DNA from: Draconibacterium sp. | GTDB taxonomy: Bacteria; Bacteroidota; Bacteroidia; Bacteroidales; Prolixibacteraceae | DNA: 41,183 bases | Assembly (NCBI GenBank): GCA_011620585.1 | Contig: WOYV01000095.1 | Span: forward strand, 1-41,183 | Direction of reading: 5' to 3' | In this document: positions 23,543 through 33,588 of the stretch, in pieces | How the letters are laid out: each line of letters begins with the position of its first letter | Position numbering within the stretch: position 1 is the stretch's first letter | Program-made: the position numbers and the translations under genes | Notes under the pieces: generated by a model | What the model was told of the DNA's origin: nothing | Databases searched by the model: none | The model's input: only the letters and a program-made list of their open reading frames with translations

Positions 23543-26500
23543 ATGAAAAAATTACGCTCCTTTATCTTTTCGATGTTCTTTACCGGCATTCTGCTGACCA
23601 TTTTTGCAATTGCCATCGGCTATGCAACTTTCCTGGAGAATGACTACGGTACCATAACAGCAAAAATTCTTATTTATAATTCCAGATGGTTCGAATTACT
23701 CCTGGTTCTGCTGTCCATCAATCTGATTGGCAGTATTTTCGAGTATAAACTAATCGCAAGAAAGAAATGGACTGTACTCCTTTTTCATATCTCTTTTGTG
23801 GTAATTCTAATTGGAGCTGCCGTTACCCGCTATTACGGTTACGAAGGAAGCATGCACATCCGCGAAAACCAGTCTTCGAACAGCCTCGTTTCTGATGCTA
23901 CTTATATTATTGTGGAAGCCAGAAATGGCAATCAAACCGTGCGAACTGAAAAGGAAGTAAAATTTTCGCCCTACACAAAAAACAACTTTTCCGAATCCAT
24001 TTCAATTGCAGGTCAAAATATCAGCATTGAAAATCAAATATTTATGCCATCAGCGATGGAAAATATTGTGGTCGATCCAAACGGCGAACCCATTGTTTCA
24101 GTAATTGCGGTCAACTCTGCTTCACGTCGTCTCGATTTCAATTTAAGAACAGGCGACATGAAGTTGATCGACGGATTCTCGATGGGCTTTGGCAACAACA
24201 CGCTCACCGATATTCAATTTAAGCTTGAAGGTGGAATTTTAATTCTTGTTGCGAACGACACTCTCGCGATTAATGAAATGACCAACAACGAACCCGAGAT
24301 TTTGTCGCCTGGAATGTCCACCGAAATCAATACACAAAAGGTGTACACTTACAAGAATGTGAATTTTGCGGTAAAGCAATTCCTTATGAAGGGTTCCACT
24401 CAGCTTGTTTATCAGCAGGCCCAACGCGGAATGCCAACAGTCGATGCATTTAAAGCAATTGTATCGGGCAACGGAATAAGCAAGGAACTGGTGGTTTACG
24501 GACAAAAAGGGGAAGTAGGTGACTTCTATTCCACTAATCTGAACGGAACGGTTGTTTCGGTTTCGTATGGTTCTAAACTGATCGAACTTCCTTTTTCGAT
24601 CCAGTTAAAAGACTTTCAACTTGAACGTTACCCCGGTTCTAACAGCCCATCGAGTTACGCCAGCGAAGTGGTGTTAAAAGATGGAACAACAGAACTTCCG
24701 TTTCGTATTTTTATGAATAACATTTTGAAATACCAGGGTTATCGTTTCTTTCAATCGTCGTACGATACCGACGAGCGCGGCACCATCCTTTCGGTCAACC
24801 ACGATGCACTGGGCACCGGGATTACATATTTTGGCTACCTGGTTATGGCCATCGGAATGGTCCTTACATTATTTAATAAAAACAGTCGGTTCGTAGCGCT
24901 CATGAAAGTTTCGGGCAAACTTCGTCAACAACGTAAAAAGTTTTTTGCAGTGTTGGTTACAGGGTTGTTGCTGGCGGTTTCGGCTCAAGCACAAACCGTT
25001 GGGGATATCGATAAAAACCATGCAAAGGAATTTGAAAAACTTTTGGTTCAGGATAGAAAAGGAAGAGTGGAACCGGTTTCTACGCTGGCATCAGAAATTC
25101 TGCGAAAGGTTGCGAAGAAAACCAGTTGGGAAGGAATGTCGTCAACTGAAGTATTCCTTGATATGCAAGCCAATCCCGATAAGTGGAAAAATGTGGCTTT
25201 TATAAAAGTTGCCAATCCCGAATTAAGAAAAATACTTGGGACTACCGGTAATTTTGCCTCCTTCAACTCGATTGTGGCACCACGTGAAATGGGCGGATAC
25301 CGTCTGAGTTCGCTTGTTCAGGAGGCTTACGAAAAAAGCAGCAATCAGCGCAACAAACTCGACAAGGAAATTATGAATGTCGATGAGCGGATCAACATCC
25401 TGATGAGCGTTTTCAGAGGAGAGTTCCTAACCATTTTCCCAATTCCCGGCGACGACAACCACAAATGGGTTTCTATTAACGAAGCGAATCAACTCGACGG
25501 CCAAAGCGCCCGTTTTGCGGTAGAAACAGTTTCTTCATACTACAACGCGGTACAAAACCGCGATTGGGCAACTGCCAACATCTTACTGAATAACTTAAAA
25601 CAAAACCAGCAGCAAAACGGGTCTAAAATAATTCCGTCGGCAACAAAAGTTAAACTCGAGGTTTTATACAACGATCTGAACATTTTCGGAAAGCTGGCTA
25701 AGATTTTTATGTTTGCGGGTCTTCTTATGCTCATCCTGCAACTGATCACCATTTTCAACCCTCAAATCAAACTGTTTGCCTTTAAAAAATCAGCTATTTA
25801 TTTCGTATTCCTTTTATTTATTGCCGAAACGGCCGGACTCGGAATTCGCTGGTATATTTCTGACCATGCTCCCTGGAGCAACGGTTACGAATCGATGATA
25901 TTTATTAGCTGGGCCACTTGTTTGGGTGGGTTAATCTTTGCCAAGCGTTCAGAGATCACCTTGTCGCTCACCTCGGTACTTTCAGGTTTAACGTTGATGG
26001 TAGCCGGGATGAGTTGGATGAGCCCCGAAATTACGAACCTGGTTCCTGTTCTGAAATCGTACTGGCTCATCGTTCACGTGGCTATAATTACTGCCAGTTA
26101 TGGATTTTTGGGGATCAGCGCTCTGCTTGGGTTCCTTAACCTGATTTTAATGATTTTCAGAAACCCGAAAAATATTGACCGGATTAACCACACCATTAAA
26201 GAATTGGTAAATATTATTCAAATTGCCTTAATCATTGGTTTATTGATGGTAACGCTGGGGTCATTCCTTGGTGGCGTTTGGGCGAACGAAAGCTGGGGAC
26301 GCTATTGGGGTTGGGACCCTAAAGAAACCTGGGCGCTGGTAACAGTATTGGTTTATACCTTTATTACCCACATGCACCGCATTCCCGGAATGCGCGGAAG
26401 TTTTGCCATGAGCGCTGCCTCGGTGGTTGGTTTTAGTTCGGTGTTAATGACTTACTTTGGAGTAAACTATTATCTATCCGGGCTTCACTCTTATGCACAG

Positions 26501-26626
26501 GGCGAACCGGCACCTATTCCAACCGGAGTTTACATTGCAGTTGTGGTAGTTGCGTTGGTAGTGGTAGGAGCGTTCGTTTCGGAACGGGCCAAACCAATTG
26601 TTGACGAAGATCTTACAGAAGATTAA
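23543..26626 (+). CDS. ccsBA: Fused cytochrome c synthetase (System II, ResB-CcsA)
   Basis: Transports haem outward and attaches it to CxxCH apoproteins. At 1027 residues it is the one-chain form of System II. The N-terminal CcsB/ResB half has helices near 8-30, 48-66, 78-95 and a large periplasmic domain ending at the helix near residue 435. A second segment (FFAVLVTGLLLAVSAQAQ) begins the linker. The CcsA half from about residue 715 has many helices and the haem-handling WWD motif WANESWGRYWGWDPKETWALV, with conserved His residues such as WLIVHVAIITASYG and FITHMHRIPGM. Placement next to five multihaem genes suggests a dedicated maturase; other copies may exist elsewhere. The C-x3-C-H haem site upstream is a test of its substrate range. 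Confidence 0.95.
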   Translation: MKKLRSFIFSMFFTGILLTIFAIAIGYATFLENDYGTITAKILIYNSRWFELLLVLLSINLIGSIFEYKLIARKKWTVLLFHISFVVILIGAAVTRYYGYEGSMHIRENQSSNSLVSDATYIIVEARNGNQTVRTEKEVKFSPYTKNNFSESISIAGQNISIENQIFMPSAMENIVVDPNGEPIVSVIAVNSASRRLDFNLRTGDMKLIDGFSMGFGNNTLTDIQFKLEGGILILVANDTLAINEMTNNEPEILSPGMSTEINTQKVYTYKNVNFAVKQFLMKGSTQLVYQQAQRGMPTVDAFKAIVSGNGISKELVVYGQKGEVGDFYSTNLNGTVVSVSYGSKLIELPFSIQLKDFQLERYPGSNSPSSYASEVVLKDGTTELPFRIFMNNILKYQGYRFFQSSYDTDERGTILSVNHDALGTGITYFGYLVMAIGMVLTLFNKNSRFVALMKVSGKLRQQRKKFFAVLVTGLLLAVSAQAQTVGDIDKNHAKEFEKLLVQDRKGRVEPVSTLASEILRKVAKKTSWEGMSSTEVFLDMQANPDKWKNVAFIKVANPELRKILGTTGNFASFNSIVAPREMGGYRLSSLVQEAYEKSSNQRNKLDKEIMNVDERINILMSVFRGEFLTIFPIPGDDNHKWVSINEANQLDGQSARFAVETVSSYYNAVQNRDWATANILLNNLKQNQQQNGSKIIPSATKVKLEVLYNDLNIFGKLAKIFMFAGLLMLILQLITIFNPQIKLFAFKKSAIYFVFLLFIAETAGLGIRWYISDHAPWSNGYESMIFISWATCLGGLIFAKRSEITLSLTSVLSGLTLMVAGMSWMSPEITNLVPVLKSYWLIVHVAIITASYGFLGISALLGFLNLILMIFRNPKNIDRINHTIKELVNIIQIALIIGLLMVTLGSFLGGVWANESWGRYWGWDPKETWALVTVLVYTFITHMHRIPGMRGSFAMSAASVVGFSSVLMTYFGVNYYLSGLHSYAQGEPAPIPTGVYIAVVVVALVVVGAFVSERAKPIVDEDLTED

Positions 26627-26703
26627 ACCGTAATAACCTTACTACAAATAGGAAATTGCCAGTGGCGACACTGTTTCACAAAGTGTGTAAGTTTAAAAAT
26701 ACC

Positions 26704-26737
26704 AAGGGTTTAGCTATTTATTGCTGGACCCTTTTTT
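26704..26737 (+). terminator. Terminator after ccsBA
   Basis: Left arm AAGGGTTTAGC (26704-26714), eight-base loop, right arm GCTGGACCCTT (26723-26733), then Ts. Eleven pairs including two G-U. It ends the electron-transfer locus. Confidence 0.7.
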
Positions 26738-27047
26738 CAAATATGACTAAGAACTGATCCAGGACAATACCCCAATCTCTGATTGGCATTGACCATTTTT
26801 AAGGTTTATAATGAAGTGCAAGGCTTAACTGTCCGTCATCCTGGGAGATTTCAGGTTGGGGAAGAAAACCGTTCTCTTCCAAAAGATCGGTTCTCTCAAT
26901 TTTAGGTTTTGCTGCTTAACCTTTTCCAAAGTTCCAAACTTTGGAAAAGGTGGTGGAACCCAAAATAAACAAAAGTTTAAAAATCATTATGTTTGGCACA
27001 ACCTTTTTCTAACTTGAACCATCTTATTTCGTGAATTATGCGTACGA
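26738..27047. other. Intergenic region between convergent genes
   Basis: About 310 bases without a gene. The main feature is the near-perfect palindrome at 26920-26950. A short direct repeat of CGGTTCTCT-like sequence occurs near 26869 and 26889 around CTTCCAAAAGAT. I see no coding frame and no RNA gene. Confidence 0.5.
26920..26950. repeat. Perfect 14-bp inverted repeat
   Basis: CCTTTTCCAAAGTT, three-base centre CCA, AACTTTGGAAAAGG. The stem is perfect on both strands and there is no T run, so it is not an obvious terminator. AACTTTGGAAAAG-type palindromes are frequent between Bacteroidetes genes. It could stabilise the 3' ends of both convergent transcripts. Confidence 0.75.
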
Positions 27048-28505
27048 TTAATCGAAGTCGACAATTGGGTTATAAACCGGAACGAGTGATTTCATAACCA
27101 CCCAGCCAATAAGATAGGCAACGGCACAAATCGAGAAGATGATAAAATATCCGGCCTCTTCGCCATTAAAACCAAAAAACGACATTTGAACTCGTGCAGA
27201 ATAATCAAATAACACCCCCGATCCCTTATTTATAATAACAGAACCTAAACCTCCGGCCAAGCCTCCAATTCCTGTAATTGTAGCAATGGCACTTTTCGGG
27301 AACATATCGCCAACCGTTGAAAAAATATTGGCCGACCATGCCTGGTGTGCGGCTGCTGCAATACCGATAATGATAATAGGGAACCAATAAGACAAGCGCC
27401 CCAAAGGTTGTGCAGCCAAAGCCAGTAATGGGAAGAAAGCAAAAATAAGCATCGATTTCATTCTTCCGGCGTAGGGGTGCATTCCCTTTTTATCAACGAA
27501 ATAGCTGGGTAGCCATCCGCCAATTATCGAAAGAAGTGTAATGGCATAAAGTACAAAGATTCCAATCTGGGCTTTCGGATCCGATGATTCGAGGCCATAA
27601 ACCGAACTCAAATATGCTGGGGTCCAGAAAAGATAAAACCACCAAACACCATCGGTCATAAATTTTCCGAAGGCAAAGGCCCACGTTTGTCTATAGCCAA
27701 AGGCTTTTATTAATCCCAATTTCTTAGTACCCTTATTATTGTCAGTATCGCTTTTTACATCATCGTTATCCTGCAGGATATAATCCAGTTCAGCTTTGTT
27801 CACCTTAGGATGTAAGGTGGGTTTATTGTAACTAAACTGCCACCACCCCATCCAAATAAAACCAAGGGCACCAATAATAATAAAAGAAGTTTCCCAACCA
27901 TAGTACTTGGCAATTAACGGGATGGTAATTGGAGCAGCCAGTGCCCCAACTGTAGAACCTGCATTGAAAATACTTGTAGCATAGGCACGATCTTTTTTCG
28001 GAAAATATTCGGCTGTAGTTTTAATGGCCGCCGGAAAATTACCAGCCTCGCCTAAAGCCAGTACAAAACGAGCAATTACAAATAAGGTAACACTTACGTT
28101 CAACACCCTACCCACATTATCAACTGTACCTATCAATTCGCGGGCCTCCGCAAACCCAACCAACCAATGACCGGTTAGCACTCCCGATGTGGCAATACCA
28201 CAAAATGCATGTAAAATGGCTCCAAAAGACCAAACGCCAATGGCCCATAAAAATCCCTTTTTTGTATCGAGCCAATCAACAAAGCGACCGGCAAAAAGCA
28301 AGCTTATTGCATAAAAAAGTGAAAATAAGGAAGTAATAGTTCCATAATCACTATTTGTCCAGTGAAACTCTGGTGCAATAAAGTCTTTCCATGTTAAGGA
28401 AAGTACCTGACGGTCCATGTAATTAACGGTGGTTGCCATAAACAACATGGCAACAATTACCCATCGGTAATTGGTCATTCGTTCTTTGATTGTCGTATTC
28501 GTCAT
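27048..28505 (-). CDS. exuT: MFS hexuronate transporter, ExuT-like
   Basis: A 485-residue inner-membrane symporter with twelve predicted helices, of the ACS (anion:cation symporter) family. Marks are MTNYRWVIVAMLFMATTVNYMDRQVLSLTWKDF at the N-terminus, FVIARFVLALGEAGNFPAAIKTTAEYFPKKDRA, typical of ExuT, and an extended loop of about 35 residues between helices 2 and 4 (GIATSGVLTGHWLVGFAEARELIGTV) often seen in the Bacteroidetes form. Known relatives import glucuronate and galacturonate. It is the last gene of a minus-strand uronate cluster, 46 bases after the aldolase gene, which supports the substrate assignment. Confidence 0.9.
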   Translation of the reverse strand: MTNTTIKERMTNYRWVIVAMLFMATTVNYMDRQVLSLTWKDFIAPEFHWTNSDYGTITSLFSLFYAISLLFAGRFVDWLDTKKGFLWAIGVWSFGAILHAFCGIATSGVLTGHWLVGFAEARELIGTVDNVGRVLNVSVTLFVIARFVLALGEAGNFPAAIKTTAEYFPKKDRAYATSIFNAGSTVGALAAPITIPLIAKYYGWETSFIIIGALGFIWMGWWQFSYNKPTLHPKVNKAELDYILQDNDDVKSDTDNNKGTKKLGLIKAFGYRQTWAFAFGKFMTDGVWWFYLFWTPAYLSSVYGLESSDPKAQIGIFVLYAITLLSIIGGWLPSYFVDKKGMHPYAGRMKSMLIFAFFPLLALAAQPLGRLSYWFPIIIIGIAAAAHQAWSANIFSTVGDMFPKSAIATITGIGGLAGGLGSVIINKGSGVLFDYSARVQMSFFGFNGEEAGYFIIFSICAVAYLIGWVVMKSLVPVYNPIVDFD

Positions 28506-28551
28506 TGATTAGTTTTAAATGATTATTTTTTTCGCGATTTATTTCATTTTT

Positions 28552-29223
28552 TCAGCTTCTTATTTTTTGAATTATGGACAGTGTCTCAGCGCATTTCGAC
28601 GAAATGAACTCAAAATTCCCAGAGTCGAGTACTTCCTTCGGGAACAGTTGCGATCCCAATCCTACACAAGTCGCTCCGGCCACGAACCATTGCTTCAGGT
28701 TGTCTTCATCGGGAGTAACTCCGCCGGTTGGCATAATACTCGTCCAGGGCATCGGGCCTTTTACAGCTTTTATAAAATCAGGCCCGCCTACCTGCGATGC
28801 CGGGAAGATCTTTACAACTTCAGCGCCCAGTTCGTGCGCCCTACCGATTTCGCTTACCGAACCGCAACCCGGGCTCCATAATATTTTTCGCTTGTTGCAT
28901 ACTCGGGCCGTACCTTCGTCGATGAGCGGAGAAACCACAAAATTGGCGCCCAATGCGATATACATGGCGGCTGTGCCTTCATCCACGACCGATCCCACGC
29001 CCATTATCATTTCAGGAAATTCGTTGATGGCCCAGCGATTAAGTTCAGCAAAAACCAGCGTTGCAAAATCGCCCCGGTTGGTAAATTCAAACAAACGAAC
29101 ACCTCCATCATAACAGGCTTTTACTACCTTTTTGCATATTTTCACATCCTTGTGGTAAAATACCGGGACCATCCCGGTTTCCTGCATTTTTAATGCTACC
29201 TGTATTCTTGTAAATCGAGCCAT
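28552..29223 (-). CDS. eda: KDPG / 4-hydroxy-2-oxoglutarate aldolase
   Basis: Splits 2-keto-3-deoxy-6-phosphogluconate into pyruvate and glyceraldehyde 3-phosphate. The protein has 223 residues with a TIM-barrel class I aldolase fold. The catalytic Glu is Glu46 (VRLFEFTNRGD) and the Schiff-base lysine is Lys138 (AEVVKIFPASQVGG); the phosphate-binding PTGGV is present (SIMPTGGVTPD). It is separated from kdgK by 229 bases, which hold palindromes, so it may be transcribed with exuT from its own promoter. Confidence 0.94.
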   Translation of the reverse strand: MARFTRIQVALKMQETGMVPVFYHKDVKICKKVVKACYDGGVRLFEFTNRGDFATLVFAELNRWAINEFPEMIMGVGSVVDEGTAAMYIALGANFVVSPLIDEGTARVCNKRKILWSPGCGSVSEIGRAHELGAEVVKIFPASQVGGPDFIKAVKGPMPWTSIMPTGGVTPDEDNLKQWFVAGATCVGLGSQLFPKEVLDSGNFEFISSKCAETLSIIQKIRS

Positions 29224-29289
29224 TTCAGTTTTATTTCTTAATTCAGTTAACTTTCCTTCTCAACTTGCCTGTCACCAGATAACGTTTGT

Positions 29290-29335
29290 CCCCCGAAAGA
29301 AGGGGAACAAGATTTTTTGCTTTAAGCAAAAAATC
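29290..29335. repeat. Palindromes between kdgK and eda
   Basis: Two neighbouring hairpins: TCCCC...GGGGA around 29290-29306, and a perfect 12-bp one, GATTTTTTGCTT (29311-29322), T, AAGCAAAAAATC (29324-29335). They could end the kdgK transcript or be a dispersed intergenic element. Confidence 0.6.
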
Positions 29336-29452
29336 AGGCGGTGATTTCCAGTACCCAATTTTTTAGAATGGTTTTCAAACAAATTCATCTTTCCGGCGCA
29401 AACAACTATGCTTTTTCAAACTTCATTCTTAATTCGCCGTTTTTAATTGAAC

Positions 29453-30490
29453 TCACCGGGCTACCCGGCCGGAGGTATCGCCAGCCATTAGTTTTTCGAC
29501 CTCATCAACACTAACCTGGTTGAAATCGCCCGGTATAGTATGTTTCAAACAGGAAGCGGCCACTGCGAAATTTAATGCCTTCTGGTCGTCATTTTTATAG
29601 GTTAATAGTCCGTAAATCAGTCCTCCCATAAACGAGTCGCCCCCGCCTACCCGGTCAACAATGTGCGTGATTTGATACGTGCGCGATTCAAAGAGTTTCG
29701 ATCCGTCCCAAAGTACTCCTGCCCAACTGTTATGGTTCGCATTTAGCGAACCCCGCAGCGTGGTAATCACTTTCTTTACCCGAGGGAAGCGGGCCATAAT
29801 TTGTTTCGAAACCGATTCGTAGGCAGCGCCATCCACGTGTCCGCCAGTAACATCTACTCCTTCGGGATGTATCCCAAGCACCATTGCCGCATCTTCTTCG
29901 TTGCCTAAAACAATGTCGGTTCCGGCAACCAGTTCAGGCATTACTTCACCTGCCTTTTTTCCGTATTTCCAAAGATTTTTTCTATAGTTGAGATCACACG
30001 AAACAGTCACTCCAAGTTTGTTTGCCTTTAAAATTCCTTCCAGACAAACATCGGCGGCACCCTGCGAAATGGCCGGTGTTATACCCGTCCAGTGAAACCA
30101 TGTTGCTCCTTCAAATACTTTATCCCAATCTATCATTCCGGGTTTGATCCCGGAAATGGAAGAATGAGTACGGTCGTACACCACTTTACTGCCACGGCTT
30201 ACAGCTCCGGTTTCGAGGAAATAAATTCCCAGGCGTTCGCCACCGTTTATAATTTTATCAGTGCCTACACCATATTTCCTGAGATCCATCCGGCAGGCCC
30301 GCGCAATATCGTTATCCGGAATTCGGGTTACAAAATCGACCGGAATGCCATAATTGGCCAGCGAAACGGCAACATTCGCCTCGCCCCCCCCAAATGTAGC
30401 TTCATATGCGGTTGCCTGCGAAAACCGAAGGTATCCCGGGGTTGCCAGGCGTAACATGATCTCGCCGAAAGTGATAACTTTATTGTTCAT
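29453..30490 (-). CDS. kdgK: 2-dehydro-3-deoxygluconokinase (PfkB family)
   Basis: Phosphorylates KDG to KDPG using ATP, the step before Eda. The protein has 345 residues. PfkB marks are MNNKVITFGEIMLRLATPG and ATFGGGEANVAVSLANYG near the N-terminus, and the catalytic-base motif DRVGGGDSFMGGLIYGL near residue 290. The cluster context (UxaC, UxaE, Eda) selects KDG over other sugar substrates. It is 81 bases downstream of uxaC. Confidence 0.93.
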   Translation of the reverse strand: MNNKVITFGEIMLRLATPGYLRFSQATAYEATFGGGEANVAVSLANYGIPVDFVTRIPDNDIARACRMDLRKYGVGTDKIINGGERLGIYFLETGAVSRGSKVVYDRTHSSISGIKPGMIDWDKVFEGATWFHWTGITPAISQGAADVCLEGILKANKLGVTVSCDLNYRKNLWKYGKKAGEVMPELVAGTDIVLGNEEDAAMVLGIHPEGVDVTGGHVDGAAYESVSKQIMARFPRVKKVITTLRGSLNANHNSWAGVLWDGSKLFESRTYQITHIVDRVGGGDSFMGGLIYGLLTYKNDDQKALNFAVAASCLKHTIPGDFNQVSVDEVEKLMAGDTSGRVAR

Positions 30491-30571
30491 GCCCCAGATT
30501 CATTTATTGGTCGATCGAAAACAGTGTGCAAAGTCAAATAAGAACCCTATCGCAGACTGACTTCGAATATA

Positions 30572-31972
30572 CTAAAACTTAAAATACTCTTTTGCGTTGT
30601 TAAAACAGATGTTCTCCACCATCGTTCCCAGTAAGTCCATTTCGTTTGGAATTTCACCATTTTCGACATCGTTCCCCAACAGATTGCAGAGCGTTCGGCG
30701 GAAATATTCGTGCCGGGTGTACGAAAGGAAACTACGTGAATCGGTGAGCATTCCCACAAAACGGCTCAGCAAACCCTGGTTCGAAAGCGCATTCATTTGT
30801 CGTTCCATACCATCTTTCTGATCGAGGAACCACCACCCCGAACCAAACTGCATTTTTCCCGGTACCGAACCATCCTGAAAATTTCCGATCATGGTTGCAA
30901 TCAATTCATTATCTCCCGGGTTGAGGTTATACAAAATGGTTTTGCTGAGTTGGTTTTCCATATCCAGCCGATTGAGTAGTTTCGACAGCGGCCGGGCAAT
31001 TTCAAAATCACCGATCGAATCGAAGCCGGTATCAGGCCCCAGTGTGTTAAACAAACGGGTGTTATTATTACGCAAAGCGCCAATGTGGAATTGCTGGGTC
31101 CAGCCCCGCGAGTGGTCCATAATTCCAAATTCGTACAACATAGCCGATTGGAATTTCCGAACCTCCCCAATATTCAGATCGCTACCCTGGCGGATTTTTG
31201 CAAAAATATTTTCGATTTCTGTTTCTGAATATTCTTCAGCAATTACTGTTTCCAAACCGTGATCACTCAACCGGCAACCGTTGTCATGAAAAAACTGGTG
31301 ACGATTATCCAAGGCATCCATCAATGCCGAAAATGAATGAATATTTATGCCTGCTGCTGCTTCGAGTTTATCGATGTATTGATTGTAAGTTTTGGCATTT
31401 TCTACCCCCATTGCTTTGTCGGGACGCCAGGCCGGTAACACCCTGGTCTCAAAACCATCCGCTTTTATCATCCGGTGATATTCGAGCGGGTCGACCGGGT
31501 CGTCGGTAGTACAAATGGTATGTACGTTGGCCTTTTTTATGATTCCGCGACAGGACAATTCCGGCGTTTGTAATTTTTCATTACAGGCTTCCCAAATTTC
31601 ATCAGCAGTAGATGGACCCAGTAATTTTTCGACGCCAAAGAAACGTCTTAATTCGAGGTGGGTCCAGTGATACAGCGGATTTCGGAGTGTGTACGGAACA
31701 GTTTCTGCCCACTTCTCAAATTTCTCGCGGTCGCTGGCATTGCCGGTTATGTAGTGCTCATTAACGCCGTTGGCGCGCATGGCCCTCCACTTGTAATGAT
31801 CGCCATGTAACCAGATTTCGGTGATATTGTTGAACTGCCGGTCTTCGGCAATCTCTTTTGGATTGATGTGACAGTGGTAGTCGAAAATCGGCATTTTTGC
31901 CGCGTGATTGTGGTATAATTCCTTTGCCACATCGGTTTGCAAAAGAAAATCCTTGTCCATAAATGGGTTCAT
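30572..31972 (-). CDS. uxaC: Glucuronate / galacturonate isomerase
   Basis: Converts glucuronate to fructuronate and galacturonate to tagaturonate. It has 466 residues, the normal length. The family start [17 protein letters not shown] leads to the metal site motif [17 protein letters not shown], then [32 protein letters not shown] and a C-terminal [25 protein letters not shown]. It belongs to the amidohydrolase-like barrel superfamily. The gene is 46 bases downstream of uxaE, and the two probably form one transcript. Confidence 0.97.
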   Translation of the reverse strand: MNPFMDKDFLLQTDVAKELYHNHAAKMPIFDYHCHINPKEIAEDRQFNNITEIWLHGDHYKWRAMRANGVNEHYITGNASDREKFEKWAETVPYTLRNPLYHWTHLELRRFFGVEKLLGPSTADEIWEACNEKLQTPELSCRGIIKKANVHTICTTDDPVDPLEYHRMIKADGFETRVLPAWRPDKAMGVENAKTYNQYIDKLEAAAGINIHSFSALMDALDNRHQFFHDNGCRLSDHGLETVIAEEYSETEIENIFAKIRQGSDLNIGEVRKFQSAMLYEFGIMDHSRGWTQQFHIGALRNNNTRLFNTLGPDTGFDSIGDFEIARPLSKLLNRLDMENQLSKTILYNLNPGDNELIATMIGNFQDGSVPGKMQFGSGWWFLDQKDGMERQMNALSNQGLLSRFVGMLTDSRSFLSYTRHEYFRRTLCNLLGNDVENGEIPNEMDLLGTMVENICFNNAKEYFKF

Positions 31973-32018
31973 ATTCTGTTATTTAGCTGGAAGCTCGAAA
32001 TCAACTCCCACAATTTAG

Positions 32019-33266
32019 TTACAAATCGAAAAGTCGTTTTAAATGACGTTCATAAATATTTTCTTCCACACAAGCACCCACAACATCAGCATATTTTTCG
32101 AGTAATCCGGTGTAACGCTCCCCCATTTCGGCAGCAACCTTGTAACCTACATGAATAAGCTGACGGAAATTGGGGTTGTAATCCGGATGTCCGGGAATGT
32201 GGCGCAAGGTGTTTCCAAATTTCTCGCCCGGCCAGCTTTCCACTTCCTCAGCCGAAGGTAGTTTGCTGTCGTCGATATCGATCACATCGGCATAAGGCGC
32301 ACACAGTTCTTCTTTGCGTGCCAGCGCTTTGGTGTAAATTTCTTTGGCAACTACCAGACCTTCATCACCTGAAATGGCCAGCCCGATCACTTCTTCGAGC
32401 CAGGTAGTTCCGGCGGTTTTTACATGAATACCTTTATCGTGTTTTTTGATAATTTCGGCCATTATCGGGTAAATCGTGAATTTATCGGAACCCGAGTGCA
32501 CACTGAGCTTCAGATCGGCTGGAAGCCCGAATTGTTTAACCGCATAATCAATCACCAGCACATCCTGTTCAAATTCCCTGGCGAATTGTTCCACATCGCC
32601 CACATAATCAACGCCTTTATTAAAACGTCCGGTGAATTTGGGGGCAATTGTTTGTGCCGGAATCTTTTCATCGGCAATCATTTTCAGGATAAAAAAGATG
32701 TCGACCGGCGTTTGCGGTGTTTCCACTTCATCCATCGAAACTTCGGTTACAAAATTGCCTTTGCCTTTTATTTCTTCTATATATTGATAGATTTTCCCGG
32801 CTTCTTTAATGGCAGCCAGGTATTTTCCTGCAACTTCTTCAAGTAAAGTATCGGTAATTACAATCGGTTCTTCGATTCCGGGAATTACTACCTTATCACC
32901 CAGTGAAGCGCAAGAAGCTTTAAAAGCAGCGACATTGGCATCCGGGCTTTCGTTACCGATGTACATGGCCACATCGAGCGTAAAAAAATTACAATATTCG
33001 ATAAAACGATCCACGTTGCTAAGGTTGATATGGTCGGCATCCACAAAATAAGGGCCTTCCCATCCCTGATTTTTCACCGCATTGTCGGCTTCGATCCGGG
33101 TTCCTTCCGGTTCTGAATGTACAATATTATGCTCGCGGTTCGATTTATTCCAAACCGGCGTTACCTCCACGCCTTCTGCGGTGGCCATAATCAATGCACT
33201 TAATTGTGCTTCGCCCTGGCGATTGAAGCGGTCGCCCACCCCAAAACTGTATTTCCCTAATTCCAT
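32019..33266 (-). CDS. uxaE: Tagaturonate epimerase
   Basis: Interconverts tagaturonate and fructuronate at C3, joining the galacturonate branch to the glucuronate branch without UxaB/UxaA. The 415-residue protein begins MELGKYSFGVGDRFNRQGEAQLSAL and contains VTPVWNKSNREHNIVHSEP, YFVDADHINLSNVDRFI, and LKLSVHSGSDKFTIYP, which I recognise from the UxaE family first described in Thermotoga. It is the promoter-proximal gene of the cluster. With this enzyme the cell still needs fructuronate reductase (UxuB) and mannonate dehydratase (UxuA), which are not in the window. Confidence 0.87.
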   Translation of the reverse strand: MELGKYSFGVGDRFNRQGEAQLSALIMATAEGVEVTPVWNKSNREHNIVHSEPEGTRIEADNAVKNQGWEGPYFVDADHINLSNVDRFIEYCNFFTLDVAMYIGNESPDANVAAFKASCASLGDKVVIPGIEEPIVITDTLLEEVAGKYLAAIKEAGKIYQYIEEIKGKGNFVTEVSMDEVETPQTPVDIFFILKMIADEKIPAQTIAPKFTGRFNKGVDYVGDVEQFAREFEQDVLVIDYAVKQFGLPADLKLSVHSGSDKFTIYPIMAEIIKKHDKGIHVKTAGTTWLEEVIGLAISGDEGLVVAKEIYTKALARKEELCAPYADVIDIDDSKLPSAEEVESWPGEKFGNTLRHIPGHPDYNPNFRQLIHVGYKVAAEMGERYTGLLEKYADVVGACVEENIYERHLKRLFDL

Positions 33267-33322
33267 TTTGTTTGATTCGTATTGTTATTTCTTCCGTTTG
33301 TTTTGATTTCCGTGTACGCTCA

Positions 33323-33354
33323 CGAAAATAGAATTATATTTTGAACTTGACAAA
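33323..33354 (-). promoter_or_regulatory. Candidate Bacteroidetes promoter for uxaE
   Basis: Read on the minus strand: TTTG at 33354-33351, 20 bases, then TATTTTCG at 33330-33323. This fits the -33 TTTG / -7 TAnnTTTG consensus with one mismatch and correct spacing. The start of transcription would fall near 33316, about 50 bases before the uxaE ATG. Confidence 0.55.
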
Positions 33355-33586
33355 AACAATAGAAGTTAAATCCGACATGCAGATTTTTTTATATATCTAA
33401 TATTACCGCCAAGTGTAAAAAGACAGAAACGAACAGACAATTCGTTACTAAAAAAACAATCGTAAATAAACAGCCAACGCACAAAACAGCACAACAACCT
33501 GTTGATAATTTTCTGAATTTATTAATGTTTTCTGATTGCTTTTTGTTTATTTTTGACAAACATTTCAAGACAAAATATTCAAGAAT
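33355..33586. other. Divergent intergenic region between uxaE and R-M operon
   Basis: Markedly AT-rich on the R-M side. It contains TATTTTTG at 33548-33555, an exact -7 type element for the R-M operon, though no clear -33 TTTG sits at the right distance. The palindrome at 33575-33588 covers the start codon of the regulator. No gene is seen. Confidence 0.5.
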
Positions 33587-33588
33587 AT
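33575..33588. promoter_or_regulatory. Candidate operator at the regulator start codon
   Basis: ATATTC AA GAATAT, a perfect palindrome that overlaps the ATG of the HTH gene (33587). Controller proteins of R-M systems bind palindromes near their own promoter, so this is a candidate autoregulatory site, though it could be chance in such AT-rich DNA. Confidence 0.4.

Noticed and set aside
26920-26950. Terminator for the convergent genes
   Set aside because: The palindrome is perfect but has no T run on either strand; a better ccsBA terminator lies at 26704-26737.
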